Positions 1 through 8,149 are shown, numbered from the stretch's first letter. The stretch: DNA of 28,135 nucleotides from JBGPIT01 sp041485125 (GCA_041485125.1 JBGPIT010000016.1:1-28135); one strand, 5' to 3'. The notes: generated by a model from the letters alone, not told the origin. Program-made: numbers and translations.

Positions 1-1
1 G

Positions 2-2377
2 ATCGTCGACCTCGACCTCCGCTTCGTGAAGAGCGAGCTCGAGGAGGCCTGGTACGAGCTCGACCACACCAAGGAGATCGGCAAGCCGATCGAAGCCCCG
101 CGCGCGCGCGTCGACAAGCTCGAGGAGCACAAGGCGAAGACGCAGCAGGAGTTCAACCAGCTGAACCAAGACAAGGCGCGGCTCGAGGGCGAGATCAAGG
201 AGATCCAGGCCGGCGTGAAGAGCATCGAGGACCAGATCGCCGACGCCGCGGCGGAGCGCACCAAGCTCGAGCAGAAGCTCGACGGCCTCGTCGTGCTGAA
301 GGCGGGACCGGTGCAGTTGCTGCAGGTCCCGCGTATCGAGCAGACCGTCATCGAGGAGTTCGATCGCAACGCCTACAACCAGCCGGTCGCCCGCGTCGAC
401 CGCTGCGTCTCCTGTCACGTCGGCATCGACAAGCCCGGTTTCGAGGACCAGCCGAACCCGTTCAAGACCCACCCCGATCGCGACCGCCTGCTCGGCAAGC
501 ATCCGCCCGACAAGTTCGGCTGTACGCCCTGCCACGATGGCCAGGGCGCGGCCGTCAACAGCGTCAAGCAAGCGCACGGCAACGTGCCGTTCTGGGAGCA
601 CCCGCTGCTCACGGGCGAGAAGGTGGAAGCCCGCTGCAGCAAATGCCACATGGACGTCGCCGGCATGGAACACGCGTCGAGCATCGCCGCGGGCCAGCAG
701 CTCTTCGAGCAGCTCGGCTGCCACGGCTGCCATCTCGTCGACGGTCTGGAAGAGCTTCCCAAGGTCGGCCCGTATCTCCGCCGCATCGGCGCCAAGGTCG
801 ATCCGTCGTGGCTGACGCGCTGGGTGACGAACCCGCACGAGTACCGGCCGATGACGAAGATGCCGAACTTCCTCTTCGCGCCGGAGCAGGGCACGGCGAT
901 CGCGGCCTATCTGTTGAACGCGTCGTCGAAGGAGGGCACCGAGTGGCTCGCCGCGCATCCGACGCCGGCCGGCGTGAATCCCGGTGACGCCGCACTGGTC
1001 GCACGCGGCAAGCAGATCACGCAGGACATCGGCTGCCGCGGCTGTCACGCCTTCGCGCCCGGTGAGCCGCAGCCGCTCCTCGGTCACGAGAAGGACATCG
1101 CTCCGAACCTCGCCAACGTCGCCGAGAAGACCAACGGCCGCTGGATCTTCCACTGGCTGAAGAACCCGCGCCATTTCTCGCCGGTCTCGCGCATGCCGAG
1201 TCTCCGCCTGAGCGACGAGGACGCCGCCGCGGTGACGTCGTACTTGCTCACCTTGGGCACGCAGAAGTCGGAGCCGGCGGAGCGTCTCGCGGCGCTCGCT
1301 CAGCCCGACACGGTGAAAGCTGGTGAGAAGCTGGTGCGAAAGTACGGCTGCGCCGGCTGCCATGACATTCCGGGCATGGAGAACGAGTCGCGTATCGGCG
1401 TCGAGCTCTCGTCGTTCGGCGCCAAGACCGTCGACGAGCTCTTTTTCGGCGAGCGCTACGACGTCCCGCACAGCTGGGAGGACTGGACCTTCAACAAGAT
1501 CAAGACGCCGCGCACCTACGCGACCGAGCGCATCGAGCAGGTCATGCCGCAGTTCGACCTGCCCGACGAGGACATCAACGCCCTGCGTCTCTATCTCCAG
1601 AGCCGCAGCGAGCACGTGGTGCCGATGAAGTACCGCTACAAGCCGAACGACCCGGGCCAGAAGCACATCCTCGACGGCCAGCGCCTGGTCGCGAAGTACA
1701 ACTGCACCGGCTGCCACGTCATCGACGGCCGCGGCGGCTTCATCCGCGCTCTCTACGAGCAGAATCCGTCGTTCGCGCCGCCGATCCTGAACGGCGAGGG
1801 CGCGAAGGTGCAGCCCGATTGGTTGTTCGGCTTCTTGAAGTCGCCGACGCCGATCCGGCCGTGGTTGGCCCTCCGCATGCCGACCTTCAACCTCTCCGAC
1901 GAGGACGCCAACACGATCGTCGAGTACTTCACGGCGATGGCAAGCAAGGACATCCCGTTCAGCTACGTCGACGTTGCGGCCATTCCCGCCGAGAACATCG
2001 AGGCCGCCAAGCAGCTGATGTCGGTCGACTACTTCAACTGCTTCTCGTGCCACGTGCAGGGCGAGAAGAAGCCCGAGGGACCGCCCGAGGGCTGGGCGCC
2101 GGATCTCGCCAACGCCAAGTACCGCCTCAATCCCGACTGGATCATCGGCTGGATTCGGGATCCCCAAAAGATCCAGCCCGGCACCAAGATGCCGTCGTTC
2201 TATCCCGGCGGACCGGAGGACATCCTCGGTGGCGACGACGACCGGCAGATCCACGCCATTCGCGATTATCTGATGGTGATGGGCACGCCGGCGGAGCACG
2301 GCGGCGTCCAGATGGCGCGACAGAACGACGGTGCCGGCGGCGCGGGCCAATCGGCCCCGCCGGTGCACGCCCAATAG
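2..2377 (+). CDS. Octahaem c-type cytochrome, 5' end cut by the window
   Basis: A periplasmic electron carrier; redox partner unknown. The frame is open to base 2 with no stop, so the gene very probably starts outside the window; the first usable start inside is GTG at 26, and numbering is from there. Residues 1-95 are charged and look like a coiled coil. Eight haem-binding CXXCH motifs follow, at residues 127, 166, 204, 232, 337, 442, 560 and 672. The last five are each followed by a Met-Pro motif (Met 279, 390, 507, 618, 722), the usual axial ligand of class I cytochromes c. The protein is therefore a three-haem module joined to five class I cytochrome domains. An N-terminal signal or membrane anchor would lie upstream of the window. 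The cupredoxin-like gene follows after 76 bases. The cytochrome assignment is firm; the pathway is not known. Confidence 0.9.
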   Translation: MVDLDLRFVKSELEEAWYELDHTKEIGKPIEAPRARVDKLEEHKAKTQQEFNQLNQDKARLEGEIKEIQAGVKSIEDQIADAAAERTKLEQKLDGLVVLKAGPVQLLQVPRIEQTVIEEFDRNAYNQPVARVDRCVSCHVGIDKPGFEDQPNPFKTHPDRDRLLGKHPPDKFGCTPCHDGQGAAVNSVKQAHGNVPFWEHPLLTGEKVEARCSKCHMDVAGMEHASSIAAGQQLFEQLGCHGCHLVDGLEELPKVGPYLRRIGAKVDPSWLTRWVTNPHEYRPMTKMPNFLFAPEQGTAIAAYLLNASSKEGTEWLAAHPTPAGVNPGDAALVARGKQITQDIGCRGCHAFAPGEPQPLLGHEKDIAPNLANVAEKTNGRWIFHWLKNPRHFSPVSRMPSLRLSDEDAAAVTSYLLTLGTQKSEPAERLAALAQPDTVKAGEKLVRKYGCAGCHDIPGMENESRIGVELSSFGAKTVDELFFGERYDVPHSWEDWTFNKIKTPRTYATERIEQVMPQFDLPDEDINALRLYLQSRSEHVVPMKYRYKPNDPGQKHILDGQRLVAKYNCTGCHVIDGRGGFIRALYEQNPSFAPPILNGEGAKVQPDWLFGFLKSPTPIRPWLALRMPTFNLSDEDANTIVEYFTAMASKDIPFSYVDVAAIPAENIEAAKQLMSVDYFNCFSCHVQGEKKPEGPPEGWAPDLANAKYRLNPDWIIGWIRDPQKIQPGTKMPSFYPGGPEDILGGDDDRQIHAIRDYLMVMGTPAEHGGVQMARQNDGAGGAGQSAPPVHAQ

Positions 2378-2411
2378 CGACGAAAGTACCCGGACGGGTT
2401 TACTGGAAGGC

Positions 2412-2431
2412 GCGGCCGCGGGTGCGGCCGC
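2412..2431. repeat. Inverted repeat (two GCGGCCGC copies) between cytochrome and cupredoxin genes
   Basis: Two identical 8-base palindromes, GCGGCCGC at 2412-2419 and 2424-2431, are separated by four bases and can pair as a hairpin. There is no T-run, and the Shine-Dalgarno sequence of the next gene (AAAGGAGG, 2438-2445) follows at once. It could be an RNA-stabilising or attenuating stem, or chance in GC-rich DNA. Confidence 0.35.
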
Positions 2432-2453
2432 TTACCCAAAGGAGGCGAAAGTC

Positions 2454-3170
2454 ATGAAGGCTTGGAAGCTCAGTGCGGCGCTGCTCGGCGCCAGCCTCGC
2501 GGTCGCGACCGCGGGTCAAGCGTACGAGGCGGTGGACGTGAAGGATGGGGGGAGCATTTCGGGCGAGGTGAAATTTCAGGGCGATCCGCCGGTACCGGCG
2601 AAGATCCCGGTCACCAAGGACGCCGAGGTGTGCGGCAAGGAGAAGACCTCACCCGACCTCGAGGTCGGCAGCAACAAGGGCATCAAGAACGTCGTCGTCT
2701 ACATCAAGGGCATCACCAAGGGAAAGAAGATGGAGCCGGCGACGGTGACCTTCGATCAGAAGGAGTGCGAGTACCATCCCCACGTCCTCGCGTTCCCGGC
2801 CGGGTCGACGGTCGAGATCCTGAATAGCGACGGCATCCTCCACAACATCCACACCACCTCGACCGCCAATCCGTCGTTCAACGTCGCGCAGCCGAAGTTC
2901 AAGAAGAAGATCGAGCAGAAGGTCGACAATCCGGAGATGCCGATCAAGGTGCAGTGCGATGCGCACGGCTGGATGCACGCGTGGTGGATCTCGCAGGATC
3001 ATCCGTACTACGCGGTGACGGACGCCAACGGGGCGTTCAAGATCGCCGACGTGCCGCCGGGCGACTACGAGATCGAGGCGTGGCACGAGACGCTCGGCAA
3101 GCAGACCGGCAAGGCGAGCGTCAAATCCGGCGCGGACAGCAAGGTCTCGCTGGAGATGTCGAAGAAGTAG
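2454..3170 (+). CDS. Secreted cupredoxin-like protein with C-terminal carboxypeptidase-regulatory-like domain
   Basis: Probable periplasmic copper-type redox protein, 238 aa. The ATG at 2454 is preceded by a strong AAAGGAGG. A signal peptide occupies about residues 1-23 (cleavage after GQA). The central part (about 33-180) has a cupredoxin-like pattern: HNIH at 130-133, then Cys168, His171, Met174 and His175. Cys-X2-His resembles a type 1 copper site, but the Met is three residues after His171, not the usual position, so copper binding is inferred. Residues 185-237 (DANGAFKIADVPPGDYEIEAW) match the small beta-sandwich domain called carboxypeptidase regulatory-like. Position just behind the octahaem cytochrome suggests the two act in the same electron-transfer chain. 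Methylamine-utilisation-like proteins share this layout. The terminator at 3227-3260 ends the unit. Confidence 0.78.
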   Translation: MKAWKLSAALLGASLAVATAGQAYEAVDVKDGGSISGEVKFQGDPPVPAKIPVTKDAEVCGKEKTSPDLEVGSNKGIKNVVVYIKGITKGKKMEPATVTFDQKECEYHPHVLAFPAGSTVEILNSDGILHNIHTTSTANPSFNVAQPKFKKKIEQKVDNPEMPIKVQCDAHGWMHAWWISQDHPYYAVTDANGAFKIADVPPGDYEIEAWHETLGKQTGKASVKSGADSKVSLEMSKK

Positions 3171-3226
3171 TCAGCGGCACGCGCTTCGGCCGTCGTGCGA
3201 CGTGCCGAGGCGAGCGCGGTTTCGCG

Positions 3227-3260
3227 AAACGCCGGCGGTCATTCATGGCCGCCGGCGTTT
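3227..3260. terminator. Bidirectional intrinsic terminator
   Basis: A perfect 12-bp inverted repeat (3227-3238 with 3249-3260, AAACGCCGGCGG and its complement) encloses a 10-base loop. The 3' arm ends in TTT and continues TCGTTT; on the other strand the stem also ends in TTT. It lies between the convergent cupredoxin-like gene and the minus-strand gene ending at 3308 and should stop transcription from both sides. Confidence 0.88.
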
Positions 3261-3307
3261 TCGTTTCTACGACGCGGCATCGTGCCGGCGCTCCGGAACG
3301 GTACCGG

Positions 3308-5023
3308 TCATTCCTCGGCGGCACCGGGGTCGGCGTGATGCTCGGTCGCGAGCTCGAGCCAACCGCTCGGCCGATTTGCGAAGCGCACGATCGCGAAGAT
3401 GGTGTGCACGACGGCCCCGGCGCGTCCGGGCCGTCGCACCGGGACGAGCCGCTCGCAGGCGCCTTCGAGCGCGCTGATGCCGTCGCCCGCCGCGAGCTCG
3501 AGTCTTCCCCCGTCGGCCGACAGGGCAAGCGTGCAGGTCGCGCCCACGTTCTCCTCCGACCGACCAGCATGACGTGCACCTGCGAGCTCGAAGCGGAAGC
3601 GCCGGTCCGGAAGGGGGACGCTCGTATGAGTGGCGTCCGTGCCGCCCGTCGCCGACTCCTCGACGGCGGTCGTCGACGTGAGCTCGACGCCGCCGCCCGC
3701 GTCCGGCAGCGTCAGACGGCAGAACGGGTAGCGCCGCGGGAGCAGCAGGCCGGTCTCGCCGGCCACCGCGCCCGCGCTGACCTCCCACTGCTCACCGCCG
3801 AGCACGATCGTCCCGGCGACGGTGCCGAATCGTCGCGGCTCGCGCGCGTCCGGCCGCGCGGGCGTGAAGGCGAGATCGACGGCGGTCTCGATCAACGCCC
3901 CGCGCGCGAGCCCCTGCTCGAGGTCGAGGAACGGCGTGAGCGTCGGAAAGTCGAGCATCGGCCCGTCGTAGCGTACGCGCCAGCCGCCGCCGGGCTCGTC
4001 GACGTAGCGCAGGCCGGGAACCGTCCACGGCGGGTCACGGCGGCGGATCAGCTCGCCGGTGAAGAGCGCGAGCGTGCCGGGCCGCGGGCTCAGCAGGAGC
4101 CGTCCACCCGTGCTCCGCGATCCGTTCGCGTCGATACTGGTGAAGCCGAGAAGATCACCGGCGACGAACTGCAGGCCGCGACTGTGCATGGAGGCGAGGC
4201 TCACCGCCGACCGAGGCTCGCCAGCGCGCCGTGCCGGTGCGGCCGACGTCGTCGGTGCGGCGATCGTCGCCGTGCCGCGGGTACGCGCCGTCGCCGGAAC
4301 GTCGAGGTCGGGCGCCGACGTGAAGACGTCCTCGAGCGCTGCGGCGAAGGCATTCCGAAAGCGGCCGGGCCAGCGCAGCGGGATCCCGAGCTCGAGCTGC
4401 GCCGCCGCGACGCGGCCCTCGCCGGCCAGACGTGCGAGCGTCCGGATCGCGCCGTCCTCGTCGTCGCGATGCGCGGCGGTGAAGAGCTGGAGCAGGTTGT
4501 TGTGGTGCGCGGCGGGATAGCGCGCGCCGATCGTGACCGCGATCTCCGCGGCGGCGGCGCGTTGCTGGAGCCGACGGATCTTGCTCGCGATGAAATCCGC
4601 GGACGCCGTGCAGCCGCCGCCGGTCGCGACCACGCAGCGGCCCTCACGGTCGACGACGCCCATGCCGACGTCGCACACGGTCTGCACCGCGTTCCAGCCG
4701 TGGATGACGAGGAGCGTCGCCGTGCCGTGCTCGTCGACCATCGCAGCGAGGAGCTCGGCGAGGAGCTCGGGCAGCCAGGGCGCGTGGCGGCGCACCTCGC
4801 TGATGCGGTTCAAATCGAGCTCGTTCCGATCGCGGCTGTCGTTGACGAGCGCGGTCGCGTCCCAGCGCGCCGCGAGCTCGCGGGTGAGCTCCGCCGTGTG
4901 CAGGTCGTTCACCTTGTGCTTGCCGGGCTCGCGCGGCGCGTGGCGGCGGCCGCCGTGGGGCGCGAACAGGACGAGCGGGCGGTTGCCCCGGTGGATCGCG
5001 AGCCAGCTCGGGGGCGTCGTCAT
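3308..5023 (-). CDS. N-formylglutamate-amidohydrolase-like protein with extra beta-rich C-terminal half
   Basis: A 571-aa protein read from ATG at 5023. The first ~260 residues resemble the N-formylglutamate amidohydrolase family: APHGG at 21-25, the segment NDSRDRNELDLNR at 61-73 and VIHGW at 106-110 fit the metal-binding and catalytic pattern of zinc-dependent amidohydrolases. The remaining ~300 residues are rich in predicted beta strands (glycine-, Trp- and Tyr-containing, little helix), with a layout reminiscent of lipocalin-like domains; I do not recognise the family. Typical N-formylglutamate amidohydrolases are about 270 aa, so this is a fusion of about twice that length. The start codon lies inside the first half-site of a Pho-box-like array shared with the divergent ppx gene. 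The substrate is unknown. Confidence 0.7.
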   Translation of the reverse strand: MTTPPSWLAIHRGNRPLVLFAPHGGRRHAPREPGKHKVNDLHTAELTRELAARWDATALVNDSRDRNELDLNRISEVRRHAPWLPELLAELLAAMVDEHGTATLLVIHGWNAVQTVCDVGMGVVDREGRCVVATGGGCTASADFIASKIRRLQQRAAAAEIAVTIGARYPAAHHNNLLQLFTAAHRDDEDGAIRTLARLAGEGRVAAAQLELGIPLRWPGRFRNAFAAALEDVFTSAPDLDVPATARTRGTATIAAPTTSAAPARRAGEPRSAVSLASMHSRGLQFVAGDLLGFTSIDANGSRSTGGRLLLSPRPGTLALFTGELIRRRDPPWTVPGLRYVDEPGGGWRVRYDGPMLDFPTLTPFLDLEQGLARGALIETAVDLAFTPARPDAREPRRFGTVAGTIVLGGEQWEVSAGAVAGETGLLLPRRYPFCRLTLPDAGGGVELTSTTAVEESATGGTDATHTSVPLPDRRFRFELAGARHAGRSEENVGATCTLALSADGGRLELAAGDGISALEGACERLVPVRRPGRAGAVVHTIFAIVRFANRPSGWLELATEHHADPGAAEE

Positions 5024-5045
5024 CGTGCCGTCATATCCTCGTCAC
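5017..5045. promoter_or_regulatory. Candidate PhoB box array (three half-sites, 11-bp period)
   Basis: TCGTCAT (5017-5023), CCGTCAT (5028-5034) and TCGTCAC (5039-5045) are spaced exactly 11 bp apart, the geometry of PhoB-type boxes (7-base half-sites, 4-base spacers). The same half-site type occurs upstream of the porin-pst operon. It lies 111 bases before ppx and covers the start codon of the divergent amidohydrolase-like gene. PhoB as the ligand is inferred from geometry and from phoB being in this window. Confidence 0.65.
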
Positions 5046-5072
5046 CATTCCGAAGTCATCGGTGTGCTTTCC

Positions 5073-5101
5073 TTGTCGGTTCCAGCGATGCGGAGTACAG
5101 T
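5073..5101 (+). promoter_or_regulatory. Possible sigma-70-type promoter of ppx
   Basis: TTGTCG (5073-5078) and TACAGT (5096-5101) are separated by 17 bases and each matches four of six consensus positions. The -10 ends 54 bases before the ppx start. Such matches arise by chance, so this is a candidate only. A PhoB-driven start nearer 5045 is the alternative. Confidence 0.35.
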
Positions 5102-5155
5102 TTCAACTACGACCCGTCACCTGCCCGCACGCATGAGATCACGCCTCGCGCCGCA

Positions 5156-6694
5156 ATGAAGATCGCGGCAATCGACATCGGTAGCAACTCGATCCACATG
5201 GTGGTGGCACGGATCGACGCCGGCGGCCACTTCACCTTGCTCGACCGCGCCAAGGAGCCGGTGCGTCTGGGACGCGGCACGCTCACCTCGCGCGCGCTCT
5301 CGGCGGCGGCGATGCAGGCCGGGCTCGAGACGCTCGCGACCTTCAAGCGGCTCGCCGACACGCTGCAGGTCGAGAAGGTGCTGTCGGTCGCGACCAGCGC
5401 GGTGCGCGAGTCGAAGAACGGCGGCGACTTCATCTCGCAGATCGGCCGCACGCTCGGCATCCACGTCGACGTCATCACCGGCCGCGAGGAGGCGCGACTC
5501 ATCTATCTCGCGGTGAGCAACGCGCTCGACCTCCGCAACGAGACGGTCCTGCTCGCCGACGTCGGCGGCGGCAGCGTCGAGCTGGTGCTCGCCGAGGGCG
5601 GCAGCGTCCGCATGCAAGAGAGCCTGAAGCTCGGCGTGATCCGCCTCGGCGAGCGCTTCTTCACGGGCGACCGCGCCAAACGCGACGATCTCGACGAGGC
5701 CGAGCGCTATCTCGACCGCCAGCTCGCGCGCGTCCGCAAGGCCGTCGAGCCGCGCGGCCCGCGCCGCCTGATCGGCACCTCCGGCACCGTCCTCAATCTG
5801 GTCGCGATTGCGCACCAGCTCGAGCATCAGGAGATTCCGGAGCGCCTCAACGCCGTCACCGTCTCGTACAAGGACGTGGCCAAGCTGCGCGACCGTCTGG
5901 TGCGGATGGATCGCGAGGAGCGCAAACGTCTGCCCGGTCTCGACCGCCGCCGTGCCGACCTGATCGTCCCGGGCGCGGTCCTGATCGAGCACCTGATGCG
6001 CAGCCTCGGCCTGCGCGAGCTGACCGCTTGCGACTGGGCGCTGCGCGAGGGCGTGATCCTCGACTTCATCGGCCGCCATCGCGAGGAGATCGCCGAGAGC
6101 GACGCGATCCCCGATCCGCGGCGCCGCAGCGTGCTCCACATGGCGCGCCGGCTGCAGGACGACCTCGCGCACGCGGAGCACGTGACCGCCCTCGCCCTCG
6201 CGCTCTTCGACAAGACCGCCGAGCTCCACGAGCTCGCCGCGGCCGAGCGCGAGTGGCTGGAGTACGCGGCGTTGCTGCACGACGTCGGCAATCACATCGC
6301 GCACTCGCGCCACCACCGACACTCGTACTACCTGATCGTGAACGGCGAGCTCATGGGCTTCGAGCCGGACGAGATCCGTGTCATCGCCGCGATCGCGCGC
6401 TTCCACCGCAAGGGCGGTCCCAAGGACGACTCGGAGGAGATGCAGGCGCTGCCCGCCGCGCTCCGGCCGGTGGTCACCCGTCTCGCGGCCATCCTCCGCA
6501 TCGCCGACGGTCTCGATCGCAGCCACTTCGGCCTCGTCCGCGACCTCGACGTCGCGCGCGCCGGCGGGCACGTGACGGTGCGCATCGACACCGCCGGCCA
6601 CGACGCCGAGCTCGAGCTGTGGGCGGCGCGTCGCAAGGCCGACCTCTTCGAGGCGACGTTCGACACCCGGCTCATCTTGGAGGTGAAGGAATGA
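5156..6694 (+). CDS. ppx: Ppx/GppA phosphatase (exopolyphosphatase) with HD domain
   Basis: Exopolyphosphatase or guanosine pentaphosphatase family, cytoplasmic: removes terminal phosphate from polyphosphate and/or converts pppGpp to ppGpp. Length is 512 aa from ATG 5156. The start is typical of the family (MKIAAIDIGSNS, an ASKHA-fold phosphate-binding loop), and a second phosphate-binding segment (VLLADVGGGSVEL) follows. The C-terminal half has the HD-type domain with LLHDVGNH (His375-Asp376), as in full-length Ppx/GppA proteins of about 500 aa. The stop overlaps the next gene's start (ATGA at 6691-6694), so the kinase-like genes are translationally coupled. A Pho-box-like array lies upstream, which favours the polyphosphate role. 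Sequence alone cannot separate Ppx from GppA. Confidence 0.9.
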   Translation: MKIAAIDIGSNSIHMVVARIDAGGHFTLLDRAKEPVRLGRGTLTSRALSAAAMQAGLETLATFKRLADTLQVEKVLSVATSAVRESKNGGDFISQIGRTLGIHVDVITGREEARLIYLAVSNALDLRNETVLLADVGGGSVELVLAEGGSVRMQESLKLGVIRLGERFFTGDRAKRDDLDEAERYLDRQLARVRKAVEPRGPRRLIGTSGTVLNLVAIAHQLEHQEIPERLNAVTVSYKDVAKLRDRLVRMDREERKRLPGLDRRRADLIVPGAVLIEHLMRSLGLRELTACDWALREGVILDFIGRHREEIAESDAIPDPRRRSVLHMARRLQDDLAHAEHVTALALALFDKTAELHELAAAEREWLEYAALLHDVGNHIAHSRHHRHSYYLIVNGELMGFEPDEIRVIAAIARFHRKGGPKDDSEEMQALPAALRPVVTRLAAILRIADGLDRSHFGLVRDLDVARAGGHVTVRIDTAGHDAELELWAARRKADLFEATFDTRLILEVKE

Positions 6695-7401
6695 AAGAGG
6701 ACGACCAGAGCAACCTGCGCGTCCCGCACCCGTATCCCGGCAAGCTCATCATCGTCGAGGGCATCGACGGCTCCGGGAAGTCGACGCAGATCTCGTTGCT
6801 GCACCGCTGGCTGGTGGCGCAGGGGCACAAGGTGTTCTTCACCGAGTGGAACTCGTCGATCCTGGTGCGCCGGGCGGTGAAACGCGGCAAGAAGAAAGAT
6901 CTCCTCACGCCGACGACGTTCAGCATCCTGCACGGCGTCGATTTCGCCGATCGCCTCACCTACAAGATCATCCCGCCGCTGAAGGCCGGCATGACCGTCC
7001 TCGCCGACCGCTACGTCTACACCGCGTTCGGCCGCGACGTCGCGCGCGGCGTCGACAACGAGTGGGTCCGGGAGCTCTACAGCTTCGCGCCCAAGCCGGA
7101 TCTCGCGATCTACTTCCGGGTGCCGATCGAGGTCTCGTTGCAGCGCATCCTGACCGGCCGCACCAAGCTCAAGTACCACGAGGCCGGGATGGACCTCGCT
7201 CTGAGCCGCGATCCGGCCGAGAGCTTCCGACTCTTCCAGAGCCAAGTGCTGGTGATCTACGACGAGCTGGTGCGCGAGTTCGGCTTGCGCGTCGTCGACG
7301 CGACCGGCGACATCAACCAACAGCAGCAGCAGGTACGGCAAATGGTGATGGAGGTGCTCGGCATGAACGGAAAGAAGGCACGCGATGCACGACGCGGATA
7401 A
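6691..7401 (+). CDS. Thymidylate-kinase-like P-loop kinase, copy 1
   Basis: A 236-aa P-loop kinase of the thymidylate kinase family. Walker A is intact (EGIDGSGKST, Lys30), followed by an ADRYVYTAFGRD segment equivalent to the DRY motif of dTMP kinases, and by PDLAIYFRVPIEVSLQRI, the usual strand and helix before the lid. An N-terminal extension of about 17 residues precedes the first strand. Housekeeping dTMP kinases are about 210 aa. It overlaps ppx by four bases and the next, paralogous gene by 17. Context in a phosphate-type operon suggests the acceptor or donor may not be dTMP/ATP; a polyphosphate link is an inference. It may also be the cell's ordinary Tmk. Confidence 0.8.
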   Translation: MKEDDQSNLRVPHPYPGKLIIVEGIDGSGKSTQISLLHRWLVAQGHKVFFTEWNSSILVRRAVKRGKKKDLLTPTTFSILHGVDFADRLTYKIIPPLKAGMTVLADRYVYTAFGRDVARGVDNEWVRELYSFAPKPDLAIYFRVPIEVSLQRILTGRTKLKYHEAGMDLALSRDPAESFRLFQSQVLVIYDELVREFGLRVVDATGDINQQQQQVRQMVMEVLGMNGKKARDARRG

Positions 7402-8149
7402 GCGCTTCTACGGAAACGGGCTGCCATATCTGAAGATCGGACCCTTGAAGGGCAGCCTGATCGTCATCGAGGGCACCGACGGCGTCGGGCGCTCGACGCA
7501 GATCACCGAGCTGACGCACTGGCTCGAGGTGCGCGGCTACGGCGTCGTCAACACCGGCTGGACGCGCTCGCCGCTCCTCGCCGACACGATCAACGAGGCG
7601 AAGGCCGGCCACGAGCTCAACGTCACGACCTTCAGCCTGCTCTACGCGGCCGACTTCGCCGATCGGCTGGAGAACGAGATCATCCCGGCATTGCGCGCGG
7701 GCTTCATCGTCCTCGCCGACCGCTACATGTACACCGCGTTCGCGCGGAACGCCGTCATGGGTGCCGATCCCGAATGGACCCGCAAGCTCTTCGGCTTCGC
7801 GCTCGTGCCCGATCTCGTGCTCTACCTCAAAATCGACGTGCGCCATCTCGTGCCGCGCGTCCTCGAGTCGAAGGGCATGGACTACTGGGAGTCGGGCATG
7901 CATCTGCGGCTCGGCAACGACATCTTCGACTCGTTCCGTCGCTACCAGACGCGTCTCATCGCCGAGTACAACCGCATCGCGGAGGAGTTCGCGTTCGTCA
8001 CCGTCGACGCGCACGAGCCGATCGACGCGATCCAAGAGCAGCTGCGCTCGCACATCGAGCGCTACCTCGCGGGCGAGCTTCGCCCGCAGCGCGTGCGTGG
8101 TCCGGGGGGCAAGCTGCGGCGGTTGTCCGCTGCCCACGCGCGCTCGTGA
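7385..8149 (+). CDS. Thymidylate-kinase-like protein, copy 2, P-loop Lys replaced by Arg
   Basis: A 254-aa paralogue of the gene before it, sharing the TFS-LL/DFADRL segment, ADRYMYTAFARN and VPDLVLYLKID. Its P-loop reads GTDGVGRST: the Walker A lysine is Arg36 (codon CGC at 7492-7494). In P-loop kinases this lysine contacts the nucleotide phosphates and is rarely replaced, so catalysis may be weak, altered or lost; it could act as a partner of copy 1. An N-terminal extension of about 22 residues and a basic C-terminal tail (after ~235) are extra to the core fold. The ATG at 7385 lies inside copy 1. It ends the ppx unit. Confidence 0.78.
   Translation: MHDADKRFYGNGLPYLKIGPLKGSLIVIEGTDGVGRSTQITELTHWLEVRGYGVVNTGWTRSPLLADTINEAKAGHELNVTTFSLLYAADFADRLENEIIPALRAGFIVLADRYMYTAFARNAVMGADPEWTRKLFGFALVPDLVLYLKIDVRHLVPRVLESKGMDYWESGMHLRLGNDIFDSFRRYQTRLIAEYNRIAEEFAFVTVDAHEPIDAIQEQLRSHIERYLAGELRPQRVRGPGGKLRRLSAAHARS

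Noticed and set aside
2954..5155. Long plus-strand frame running into ppx
   Set aside because: Arg- and Ala-rich, antisense to the amidohydrolase-like gene, contains no domain before the Ppx start MKIAAIDIGSNS; an open-frame artefact of high GC.
5117..6601. 494-codon minus-strand frame opposite ppx
   Set aside because: Composition of an antisense frame and no recognisable domain; Ppx is certain.
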